The notes beneath the pieces were generated by a model. It was not told the origin of the DNA. It saw only the letters and a list, made by a program, of their open reading frames with translations, and searched no databases. From Bursaphelenchus xylophilus (taxonomy: Eukaryota > Nematoda > Chromadorea > Rhabditida > Aphelenchoididae): a DNA stretch of 64,000 nt. The position numbers were made by a program, and so were the translations under genes. Of this stretch, positions 24,901-34,544 are shown in pieces; position 1 is the stretch's first letter, and each line of letters begins with the position of its first letter. The stretch is taken from the NCBI GenBank assembly GCA_904066235.2, contig CAJFCV020000004.1, positions 8,184,001 through 8,248,000 of the forward strand, written 5' to 3'.

Positions 24901-27900
24901 TTACAAGTTGTAATCGCGGTATATCTCGCATATGCAATGCACGAGACGTGAAGAGCAATGGCTCCGGGGTCTAGCTGAAATTTTATTCATATTGGAATCA
25001 GAAGATTGCCTTACTGTTTTGAAGGGCAACACCGGCAGATCCATTCGTTTCGGGGGTGCCTCGGTTATTATCATAGTCAATGATGACCAAAACGGTCGAA
25101 GTTTTTTGGTGGAACTGAAAGTTTTAGAATGAACGAATGCGCTCCGTTGATAGGCAAGGACGAAAACACGTTTTAAAGGAAATTCTCAACGACAAATAAT
25201 TGCTGCGACTTCTTTGACATGTGTTTTAATCATCGGCCCTACTAGAATTGAATATAAATTTCAGCTTCCCATCCCCCCTCCAGACCCACCCAAGCCACCC
25301 ATAGCCAAGAAACCGCCCACTCCCACAAGCATAACGTCCGCCAAATCCACCAAGTCGAGTCAAAGCGCCAACAAACGCACACAGATCATCCCCACCACCT
25401 CAAAGAGCAACTCCATCGACCAGAAAAGAGTCGCCAGAACAACAACCCCGGCAACTATCCCGAAACGTAATTCCGCGGCCATCAGAGAACGGGCATTTGG
25501 ACCGAGGGCGTCGTTGAACGGGAAGGAGCGGCAGAGAACGGCCTCGACCCCATCGAAACCGACCGTCAATATGGTCTTGAATAACAACAGCGAGAGTTAC
25601 AATGTAAGTTGCGGATTCAAAGAACTTGGGTCAAGGATGTGAAGCAAGGGGTTTACTGTAGATCAAAGTTCTTTGGAGTGAGGTTAAACATAATTATGGG
25701 CAAATATGTCCAATGAAAGCTCACGAATTGGAATGACAAGTCCTTGATATATTTTCCTCGTCGATTACAGTTCTCCCTGTTACTGAATTTGTTTCAGATG
25801 TGGCTAGAAAGGAAGCTTGAAACAGACCGCAAGAAACGAATGGAAGAAAGGGAGCGACAGAAGGCGGAGGAAGAGGTAAGCACTTCACATTATACATGGC
25901 AACGTCGTGGACGACCCCGTTTTAAACCCCTTGCACGAATACGTACATCCACGGCCGGGGGCGGCGATACGAAAATATTTATTTACCCTGGAGGTGTTGT
26001 CGATCTTTCTCCCCGTCGGAGAAGGTCATTGGAAGGTTGGAGATACTACTGTATCGCTTGGAGTTTCGAATATCAAAGCGGTCGATTTTACTCGGAGCAG
26101 ACGGGTTTTTAAACAGTTGAAGACGTGATCACCCCGACGAAAACTTCTTATGTGACATATGGAGATGACAGTGAACTTTAAAGGCGATAAAAATAGCAAA
26201 AGTTCAATCACCGCTGAGCAGGTCCGTAGGCGGGCAAAGTTATTTCAACCCGTTGTATGGTCGAGATGAACTTTGTTTAATTCATTCGATAAATAAGTTA
26301 TTAGTTGCCACAGGGCGAAACTCTGAGGCGTTCTACAAAACGATCAGCTAATGAATTACTATTTAATGATTAGAATTTTGAAAGGCCATTGTTAGATCAT
26401 CCTAAGACTTTGTGGTTGGTATGTTGCTTTTTTGGTATGCAGTTTTAGTCAAAAAGTAAAGGCTGGTGTAAGATTACAAGACTCCCTTACGATTATTTTT
26501 AAAATCAAGCATTTCTGCAGGGGAGAAAGTTCAAATTATCCAAAAAATTTTAAAGTAGATCTCTCCGGGTAACCCATCAATAGATGAAAGTTTTACCTCG
26601 TGCTTTGCAAGCTCACCTTAGATTTATTACCCTGTGAATTCGGAGTGTAAAGTGCCCCACGTTTCTTCAAAGTCAGCACTTTTGCACTCTGAGAACTTCC
26701 TCTTTAAAATCTTGAATCATCAAGATCAACATAGGAGGTTATTTGTAGTACTCGAGTGCATACATTAAAAGCTACAGATCTGCATTACAACCGTCCTTGA
26801 TGGACTTTTGATTCAGCCCCGAGGGTCCACGCCCTTACCGACAGAATGGAAGAGACTAGAAAGCAGAAGCTCGTGTCATCAAGAATCGAAAAGAATAAGT
26901 TGTAAACAGTAAACACAAAAGTGTTAGGACTCTGGATGTTTTTGTAGGCAATTGTGGCTGAACTCACATCATCTGCGGTGTGGCAGAAGGGTGTCGCGAC
27001 ACTTGCGGGCAACCACTTTGCGGACACCCGACTTTTTTGATTAGAATTGTGATTTCCCTCCCATAACCTACGTAGTACGATAGAAATTTTACATTGGCAA
27101 CTCCCTGGCACTGATAAGACCACAAATCTACTAAATTCATCCACTACTTTCAAAGTTATGGGAGTTTGTTTTCAAAAAAAGGAAAAAATGCCTGGATAAG
27201 GTTATGATAGCTATTCAAGCCACGTATACACCTGGAAACGTAATCCGCAACATCAAATTGTCAAGACCATCGTTTGAATATCCAGTTGTATTTAGAAAAT
27301 TTTGGCTGATTTCGAAACATGCCCTCAAAATCTCCGTGGTTTTTCAAGCTGTCCGCAAGTGTGGGCCCGCCGGCATAATGCGCTAATTTTTTCACTGTAG
27401 TTAAGTTTGCGGAGCAGGTTGCTTAACAAGAGTTATTTGGCAAAATCCGCAAAAAACCCAAAAGAGTATGGCCTACATGGGATTTTCTCTGACTGACCCT
27501 CCTGAATTCCCATTGTCTCTCGTCTTCCAAGATTAAAAAGGCTGCATTTGCAAGACACGAGCTAAAACTTTTAGGGATTGGTGAGTTTCCTGGGTAGATA
27601 GTCTTTGCAAAATTTTAGAAAGATCCGAACGTCCCAGTTTGAGAAATTCTTGATTTAAAGACTGATCTTTTGGTCGAAAAAACCTCGTGTTATTTTAAGG
27701 CGACCCTTCAAATTTTTGATTTAAAATAACAACTAAAGCAAGTCCAAAACAACGTACCAACTACTCTATCTGCTATGACATGATGTCCTTTCAAAATTCG
27801 AAGTATTGAGTATAATATAAATTCATTGCCGATCTCTGGTCGAAGCCGCGCATTTCCCATCCCCAAAACACATGTTTTTGATAACTTGAACCCGTCGAAA

Positions 27901-30900
27901 ACAAGTCGTTGACCAATTTTAGTAAGTCACTCGCCAATCATCGCAATTTATAACCGTCGCAACGCGCGCTGTAATCCGACCCTAAGGCGCTGATGGAGAG
28001 GTTTTCGCAATTTTTTACGGCCTCGCCCCGCCGTTGATGTACGTATCTGCATGGAGTATGTGTTTTTCCAGCGGAAGAAAGAGCAACAGGACAATGCGGA
28101 AAGGGCGTTCCGTCGATGGCAGGAGGAGAATCAGCGACGTCTCCACGAAGAGAGACAGCGGAAAGAGCGCGAGAAACGAGAGGCGGAAGAGAAACGGGAG
28201 GCCGAGCAAAAGGAACGCCGCCGGAACGCCGAAAAGGTTGGGCTTTCGAAACATACGGTAGACGAATTCAAAGTTGCAATAACGCGAAATGACAAGTCAC
28301 ATGTGATTTGTTGTCGGGCGCCCAGAAAAGGCGCAGGAAATCGGGTTAAAGCCCCCGAAAATACGTACAGAGTGCTCGGCGAAATGAAGGGCTCCGCTTG
28401 TCATCGTCAACAAGCGGATCCAAAAACACAAGACACGAGTGTAGGGAGAAGAGTTGATAAGTGGGTTACTGTAATTCGAAGAAGATTAGGGGGTTTAACA
28501 GATAGCTTTTATCGTGTTGTCGCTTCGCTGATAATTCAGGTAGACAAAGGCTGAAAACTATTTTTATTTTAAAATTTTTTAAAGAAATTGTATATTTTTC
28601 ATCTCTGCGGGAGCTTATAATTGACTGGAATGACGCTTTTTACAGACCGAATATAGATTGGCCCGTGAGGAGACTTGTTTTCCATCTTGTACTGGGTAAA
28701 TAGGACTTTGATGACTATTTTTTTTGATTGTTGAATCCCGGCATCCCCTTAGCCTCGCAAAACTATAGTTTACTCTTTGATTTCCCTCTTTTATATACGT
28801 ATCACCACTTAGAAATCTAAGCCTACAGATTTGCAAATCCTCATAGATGAGTATCTTTGCTCAATTTTTCTCGGGATTTCCAAGTTTACCGAGTTTTTTT
28901 TTTCATGATCTTATCGAAACACATGATCCTTTGAATGTCTTTTCATGAAACTTTCGAATCAGAATCAGCGAAACTTTTGCGTTTTTCAACGGCCAAAATG
29001 TGTTAAAAATGCGAGAGGTTGCGTTTCCAACACAGAATCGAAACTACAGGACAAACGTTTCGATTGGAGTCTGATAAGACGATAAACACGAGGCGTTTAC
29101 AGGGCAAATGATCAGCAGGGACGATCAAAGTCCAAGGAAATTTTTTAAAATATAGGAGCAAATTCGGAAGAAACCTTCCGTAAAAGTCGCAAAGAATTGT
29201 TTTTGGGACAGTCTTTGAAGTCAATTATAGCTGTCAAATTTATAGCCAAAGAGTTGAACTGGCTTCTAAATATATTGGGTGACTAGCCAAATGATTATAA
29301 CAGTAGTCCAGCGGCTCAGATCGTTAGCCATAGACTTGGAATGCTAGCCAAAGGCGGGACGAGGCCTCGTGGTTGTTTAGCTGACATTCCAACCACTCTA
29401 ACTGGTCTTTTAAGCAGGTTGGACACTGTTATAAGTGTTTGGTCGACGCCATATGGTTGATGCTGCAACCATTTGGACAGTTATTCTATATACAGTGCGC
29501 GACAAAATTATAACCGCACTTTAGAAATTGCTGTAACTTTTTTGGTTGTCAATAGAAATGTGTCATATTTTGCTCCAATATGCACTAGTGTCTCACGATT
29601 CATGTGCCAAAAAATTATTCCGGGAAATTTCCCCAATTTGGAAAAAAAATTGAAAAAACCAAAATTTTGATGATTTTCTATGCGACAAAATTATAACCGC
29701 ACTTACGAATTTGGTGAATTAGCCTAATTAAATCAACGAATAACAATAACTAATGTTTGGTTACGTTGCCTGAGGCTTCAATAACGTCGATTGAATAGCC
29801 GGGAATATTCTGGGCAAAGTTTTTTTAGCCTCTTCTGGCCAATATTGTGCCAGAATCGGAAAAGTGCCTATTTTAGCTCAGGTAGGCCATTCGGACAGAG
29901 TTTGCCAGCAACTAACTGAGTAACCCAGAATCCTATAACACATCTAAACGTTCTGGGAAAAAGGTGCGCCACTGCAGCAGAGCAAGGGCTGATATATCCG
30001 CCGAGTTTCCAACTCCAATATCCCTTGTTCTCATATAAGCTAAGAAATAGGCCTCAGGCGGGAACAGCAGTAAAGCTATGCTGGAGGTTGTAAGACACAG
30101 CTACGTCATCACTGGGCGCCGTATGAAGTTGTGGCCTCAGCTGGCCGGGTCCACGGCAGAGCGCGGCCGAGATTTGCCAAGGTGACATTGGAAAAATAGG
30201 TTGAATAGTTAAAGGTTAGTTTAACATCATTACAGTGCCGAAATCCTTGAAGATTTTATGGCCAAATGATGTACCTGACCGCTTCACACATGACCCACAT
30301 TACAGACGTGAAATCAGAAGAGAAACGCATTATTTCCCGCGCCGTAACGTTTTAGGTGGCTTGCTGATAATCTTTCGGCGCATTCGAAGAACCGAAGTGC
30401 TTCCGTTGGAGGCCATATCAACTCAAATAAGTATCCTTGAGTAATAGGGAGTCTTAGGCAAGCATCGGGTAACGTATTGGCAACCAGACTACACGTAAAT
30501 GCAGGGCAGGGCTCGCGTATACCTTAGCTGGTCGACAAAGCTGTTTCTTAAACGACAAGGAATTGCTATCCCGGACGAGCCCATGCGTTCCTTGGATTCA
30601 AATCCGACAGAGAACATGTGGGGCTTCCTGGTTTGTTAACTACACCACGATAACAAGCATTATGCTACAGTAACTGAGCTAAAATAGGCACTTTTCCGAT
30701 TCTGGCACAATATTGGCCAGAAGAGGCTAAAAAACTTTGCCCAGAATATTCCCGGCTATTCAATCGACGTTATTGAAGCCTCAGGCAACGTAACTAAACA
30801 TTAGTTATTGTTATTCATTGATTTAATTAGGCTAATTCACCAAATTCGTAAGTGCGGTTATAATTTTGTCGCATAGAAAATCATCAAAATTTTGGTTTTT

Positions 30901-32445
30901 TCAATTTTTTTCCAAATTGGGGAAATTTCCCGAAATAATTTTTTGGCACATGATTCGTGAGACACTAGTGCATATTGGAGCCAAATATGGCACATTTCTA
31001 TTGACAACCAAAAAAGTTACAGCAATTCCTAAAGTGCGGTTATAATTTTGTCGCGCACTGTATTTAGGGGCTAGTGCAAGCTTTTGAAATTTTGAGGAGC
31101 GCAACAATTGATGGCTGCTATTGCAACCTGCTACATAAATTTTTGGCGGTCTTGCAGCCTTTGGCTAGTATTTTTGTTGCTAACATCAATTCCAAACTCT
31201 AAGCCAAGCAAATAACCTATTTGTGTATAATGACTTTTCAAATTTGCCTATTATCCGCAAAAATTCTAGCATTTTTATATTACAGTATCCATAGCTCTTT
31301 AAAAATCTAACACTGATATCTTCAGACTTTCGAGACCTGGAAGAAACGTCAGGAAGAGAAACTTCGCGAAGAGAGGATTCGAAAACGTGAGGAGCAACGA
31401 CAACGTGCTCAAAGTGCACAAGAAGAGAAGCGCCGACAACGTTCCGAGAATCAGAAGGTATATCAAAAATGGGTTGAACAGTCGTTGCAACGACAGCGTG
31501 AGATCAAACAGATGAATCTGGAGAAGGAACTGGCCCTGAGGAAGCAAGAGGAGGAGGAAAGGGCCTTCAAAGAGGCCCTTTCCAACGAGGCCTATCAACT
31601 TTGGCTCGAGATGAAGGTACGGAATGAATTTTGATGAAGAAAAAAGGTTCTGCAAACGGCGCAGGGCCCCCTTAAAATACGAAAAATTACTGTCATGCAC
31701 TGTGCTTTGACCAGTAATCTGAATGTTTACGGGGAGCTGGGAATGCGGTTATCCCGCGAGCACAAAAGGACATTACTTTAGACAGTTGAGATACGTTTCG
31801 TTTGAAATTGTTTTGTCGAGTGATTGCATTACGGTCACGAACATCTGATCACATTAGCTGAATCGGCGTTGATGATTGAATAACGTGGTGATTTGGGGAA
31901 GCGATTTTTTCATGACTATAGTAATTGAAGAGTTTAAAAGTCATGGCCTACAAAATTGTGATTTAGATTACAACTTTTGCGAAAAAAATCGTAAATGTGG
32001 TAATTGCTTTGGCATTGCATTAACAAGTGGTGTCATACAAAAATTTAGAGGATTTTGGGATACTGTAACATTCATTTTGTATGATTTTTTAACCAAAATT
32101 TTCCGAAAAATTGCAAAAAATACCTTATTTTATAGCTGAAAAAACAACGAAAAGTACCTTTTTTAGGTCAAAAATTCTATAAAATACCTTCAAACGCTAA
32201 GAAAATTGTCGTAGCACCCTCTCGAAGCTATGTATTAACATTTTCAGAAAAAAGAAAAAACCTTTTCCCAGTCCTTGGCCTACAAAATCCTCGATTTTGA
32301 CAACGAGGCCAAGAAGAGATGGCCAACACCGTGGATTCCGACTGGAAATACAGTACCCCGAAGGTTTGTTGGGACCGGAAATCGTCGACGAACCATTGAG
32401 AAGCCCCTAAATATCGTTCAACAACGCGCCAAATCCGTTTATTAA
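21978..32445 (+). CDS. MAP9-like coiled-coil microtubule-associated protein
   Basis: Eight exons: 21978-22098, 22143-22261, 22361-22810, 25265-25603, 25798-25875, 28072-28236, 31326-31616 and 32248-32445, giving 586 aa; every phase closes. Residues 1-340 are disordered, rich in Ser/Thr/Pro with a PPDPPKPPIAKKPP stretch. Residues ~344-550 are a highly charged Arg/Glu/Lys coiled coil with Trp-containing repeats of the kind WxxxK (MWLERK, FRRWQEE, FETWKKR, YQKWVEQ, YQLWLEMKK). The tail has RWPTPWIP. This spaced-Trp layout and Trp-Pro tail resemble MAP9, which binds microtubules (MAPH-9 acts in C. elegans cilia); CCDC34 is an alternative. Introns of 2.5, 2.2 and 3.1 kb host a nested antisense amidase, no recognised feature, and a Tc1-like element respectively. 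The assignment is by architecture only. Confidence 0.8.
23006..25074 (-). CDS. fatty-acid-amide-hydrolase-type amidase, nested gene
   Basis: Eight exons: 25074-25015, 24974-24822, 24778-24620, 24543-24404, 24296-23927, 23865-23605, 23567-23390 and 23262-23006, giving 525 aa. It is an amidase-signature serine hydrolase of the FAAH group, which hydrolyses fatty acid amides such as N-acylethanolamines. The Ser-Ser-Lys triad is complete: Lys139 (GIPVSIKHVF), Ser215 (ISGGSSGGEAS) and Ser239 (GTDLGGSIRLPS). The spacing is nearly that of mammalian FAAH. The C-terminal VPCGKDKNGYPMSVQLVGG is also typical. A clear N-terminal membrane anchor is not seen; residues ~25-42 are only mildly hydrophobic. The start is the first ATG after a CTTTCAG acceptor at 25115, probably a trans-splice site. 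The gene lies wholly inside the 22811-25264 intron of the MAP9-like gene, on the opposite strand. Confidence 0.92.
25115..25121 (-). promoter_or_regulatory. candidate trans-splice acceptor of the nested amidase
   Basis: On the minus strand CTTTCAG lies 40 nt upstream of the amidase ATG at 25074. Upstream of it only about 150 bp remain before the host gene's next exon, so the nested promoter must be compact and inside the host intron. Confidence 0.45.
25876..28071 (+). other. 2.2 kb intron of the MAP9-like gene
   Basis: Between GTAAGC and TTTTTCCAG. I found no exon, repeat or RNA gene inside. Confidence 0.5.
29493..29881 (+). repeat. left terminal inverted repeat of the Tc1-like element
   Basis: Pairs with 30674-31060. 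The inner boundary is at CTATTTTAGCTCAG. Confidence 0.85.
30235..30640 (+). pseudogene. Tc1/mariner transposase remnant
   Basis: Fragments align in order with the DDE catalytic domain of Tc1-type transposases. About 30338-30440 reads NVLGGLLIIFRRI..., matching the usual GGG-VMVWG block with the Trp lost. About 30480-30635 ends in MRSLDSNPTENMWGFLV, matching the SPDLNPIENLWG block that carries the final catalytic Glu. Stops and frame breaks interrupt the frame, so no functional enzyme can be made. The N-terminal DNA-binding part is not recognisable. Confidence 0.7.
30674..31060 (-). repeat. right terminal inverted repeat of the Tc1-like element
   Basis: Reverse complement of 29493-29881 with only a few differences, so the copies are not ancient. 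Confidence 0.85.
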
Positions 32446-32547
32446 CATATTACAACAACCCTTAATATCACTTAAATTTGAAATTATTGCGTTATTTTTG
32501 CAGATTTTGATGTAATTTTGTACCGTAATTTTTTGTAAATAGTGTTG

Positions 32548-32553
32548 AATAAA
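32548..32553 (+). terminator. polyadenylation signal AATAAA (MAP9-like gene)
   Basis: AATAAA about 100 nt past the stop at 32445. The next gene converges from the right and ends at 32702. Confidence 0.65.
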
Positions 32554-32701
32554 GAAGGTAATGATTAGTCATGAAAGGAATTACGTTTTTATTGCCGCGC
32601 ATTTATTTTTTCAAATTTTAAAATTTACTACAGTATTATAAAAACTCGGGGTATTATGGTGATAATTCATGAGTGATAACACTCCTCTTGAAACAGAATA
32701 T

Positions 32702-33335
32702 TTAGGGGTTAATCAAGTCAAGGTCCTCATTATATTCGTACTTGCCGCATCGACGGTCACCATCACAGTAATTGGGGACGCATTTGAAGGCTTTGCTCTC
32801 CTGGCAAGGGGGAACGACGCAAAATATTTTGTTAGTTCCAGCTAAAAACACAATTTTTATAAGACGTCAGATGTCCTCTATTTTGAATGCGGTTGCTGGA
32901 CACACTTGATCTCTGAACGTTTTATATCCCCCACTTTCATTACAATACAACCGGCAGCCGAGATATTAAAGGCCTTGTCTTTGAGAGAGCACACAAAGGC
33001 AGGAGTGCGACCAAACGAAAAACGGGCTTGGCCCATGAATTTTCTTGACGGAAATTTTATTTTTTACGTCAAGCTTTCCCGCTAGCATTGTAATGAGCCT
33101 GAAATAAAACAACCTAAGCTCGCAACTAGCAATAATTGCTGGTTTAGTCTCGAATTAATTCAATCAGATCTCCCTCGTCTAAGGATAAACTTTTTTGCTT
33201 CTTACCCGGACAACACCGTGGGATATGAACGCATCTGAGGCTCCCATGGCGATTCTTTTCAATCTGCTCGCACTGTTTGCATTCGAGGGCAATGGAGAGA
33301 GTTATCAAGGAGAAAAGGAGGACAAACTTGAACAT
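32702..33335 (-). CDS. small secreted cysteine-rich protein (SCR-2)
   Basis: Two exons, 33335-33206 and 32841-32702, giving 89 aa. Residues 1-17 (MFKFVLLFSLITLSIAL) are a clear signal peptide, so the product should be secreted. The mature part has ten cysteines, in the order CxxC, C, CC in exon 1 and five single Cys in exon 2, suggesting five disulphides. It ends in KYEYNEDLDLINP. I do not recognise the family. The next gene upstream (33697-34368) is a paralogue with the same exon break, Cys pattern and C-terminal EYxxxLDLI. Such small secreted proteins in nematodes often act outside the cell, for example in defence, but no function can be read here. The 364 bp intron shows no exon. Confidence 0.85.
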
Positions 33336-33479
33336 GTTTACTGAAAAAGGTTAAAAATTAAAGTTGGTACAGTTTAAAGATTGTTTCCTGCCGTAAATCA
33401 GACTACTACAACCAGAGGCTGACTGAAAAGAAAAATTGTGAATTGCAAATTGGAAAAATGAACGAAGATTTTTGAATTT

Positions 33480-33529
33480 TATACACTACTTTTACATTTT
33501 TATAAGCCAATTAATGGGACACGTTGGCC
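33480..33529 (-). promoter_or_regulatory. conserved promoter block of SCR-2
   Basis: On the minus strand, in order: GGCCAACGTGTCCC (33529-33516), a TATA-like CTTATAAAAA (33506-33497) and AAGTAGTGTATA (33491-33480). The same three elements in the same order and spacing lie upstream of the paralogue. The block is about 145-195 nt upstream of the ATG. Confidence 0.6.
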
Positions 33530-33696
33530 AAAGAATTTAATACCAGACAAATAATTAGAACGTGTAATTGGACTGCAATCGATTTCATTGACCTCTGGTT
33601 TATTGTTCAAATTTACATTTATTAAAGGGCAAATAAAAACGTCGGAGGATTATGCTGACAATTCATCTTTGAGGAAACTCTTCTTGGAATATGAAT

Positions 33697-34368
33697 TTAG
33701 AACTTGATCAAGTCAAGATTGTTGTCGTATTCGAACTTGCTGCAAGGACGGTCAGAGCAGTAGTTGGAGACACATTTGTAGGCACCCTTGCTGGTCTGGC
33801 AAGGGTCAACAAAGCAGGTTACGGTATCAACTCCGGCTGAAAAGGGGTGGTTTTTATTGGCAGAAAAATATTCCAGTTCTGTAGTTGACACGTAGCAATA
33901 ACTGGGACCCACTGTCATAAACCTTAATGTTTCTACATTGCGGTAGTTAAGGATCTAGCATATCGTTAAGAAGTCTTCAGACATGGCAATCGGGCCGGAC
34001 TTTTTGCCCCACGGGGCCCAAAGCCCGGCCCGATAAAATGTAGGCCCGGCTCGGCCCGTTTTCAGGATTTTTGAAGCCCGGCCCGGCCTGGCCAGATTGC
34101 CATGTCTGGAAGTCTTATAAATGTTACTTTTGTCAAATTTGATTATAATGTGTTCTTTGTTTCCTTGGGAAATTTAGAACAAAGTTTATGTCCAAAAAAA
34201 GAAAACCCAATCAATCCCGTTATAGGTTTCCTTACCTGGACAACAATGTGGTTTCCTGATACACTTGGAGACCCCAGCGACATTCTTCACAGCCTCCTCA
34301 CATTCCTTGCAATCCTGAGCGAACACCGAGAGGGTAATCAGACAAAACAGAAGGACAAACTTGTACAT
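33697..34368 (-). CDS. small secreted cysteine-rich protein (SCR-1)
   Basis: Two exons, 34368-34236 and 33836-33697, giving 90 aa. The signal peptide is MYKFVLLFCLITLSVFAQ. The mature chain shows CKEC, a single Cys, HCCP, then five spaced Cys ending in KFEYDNNLDLIKF. It is clearly paralogous to the downstream gene: same length, same intron position and phase, same Cys order. No known domain was recognised. The 399 bp intron contains a 131 bp hAT-type MITE with GC-rich interior. Function is unknown. Confidence 0.87.
33978..34108. mobile_element. 131 bp hAT-type MITE
   Basis: Terminal inverted repeats CAGACATGGCAATC...GATTGCCATGTCTG are flanked by a perfect 8 bp target duplication GAAGTCTT (33970-33977 and 34109-34116). 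An 8 bp duplication and CAG-starting ends are hallmarks of hAT elements. The interior is unusually GC-rich, with repeated GGCCCGGC-type words, and has no coding capacity. It lies in the intron of SCR-1. Confidence 0.85.
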
Positions 34369-34492
34369 TCTTGCTAAAATGACTGAAATTAAAGTTAAAA
34401 ACGGTTTAAATAAAACCGCTATTCATCAACGTCTACTCGAAAAGGACGCTTAGACTACAAATCGGAGGAATGGAATTGAGACTTTCGAATGA

Positions 34493-34544
34493 TATACACT
34501 ACTTGTTTATAAAAGAAACAAATTTATGAGGGGACACGTAGGCC
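34493..34544 (-). promoter_or_regulatory. conserved promoter block of SCR-1
   Basis: On the minus strand, in order: GGCCTACGTGTCCC (34544-34531), CTTTTATAAA (34515-34506) and AAGTAGTGTATA (34504-34493). It is matched by the block upstream of SCR-2. The ACGTG core is a known binding word for bHLH-type factors, but the factor is not known here. Confidence 0.6.

Larger units (their letters stand above)
29493..31060 (+). mobile_element. degenerate Tc1/mariner element with long inverted repeats
   Basis: The 1568 bp element is bounded by TA on both sides (29491-29492 and 31061-31062), the target duplication of this superfamily, with ends CAGTGCGCGAC...GTCGCGCACTG. The terminal inverted repeats are about 389 and 387 bp and differ at few positions. 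The subterminal motif ACAAAATTATAACCGCACTT occurs twice in each repeat. Between the repeats, remnants of a transposase are readable on the plus strand but broken. It lies in an intron of the MAP9-like gene. Long repeats with an internal transposase recall Tc3-like elements. It is inactive by itself. Confidence 0.88.
28237..31325 (+). other. 3.1 kb intron of the MAP9-like gene hosting a transposon
   Basis: Half of this intron is the Tc1/mariner-like element at 29493-31060. The rest shows no recognisable coding segment. Confidence 0.6.

Noticed and set aside
28237..28554. Read-through extension of the MAP9-like exon after 28236
   Set aside because: Coiled-coil composition ends sharply at GAAAAG|GTTGGG and the next exon at 31326 continues the same pattern in phase.
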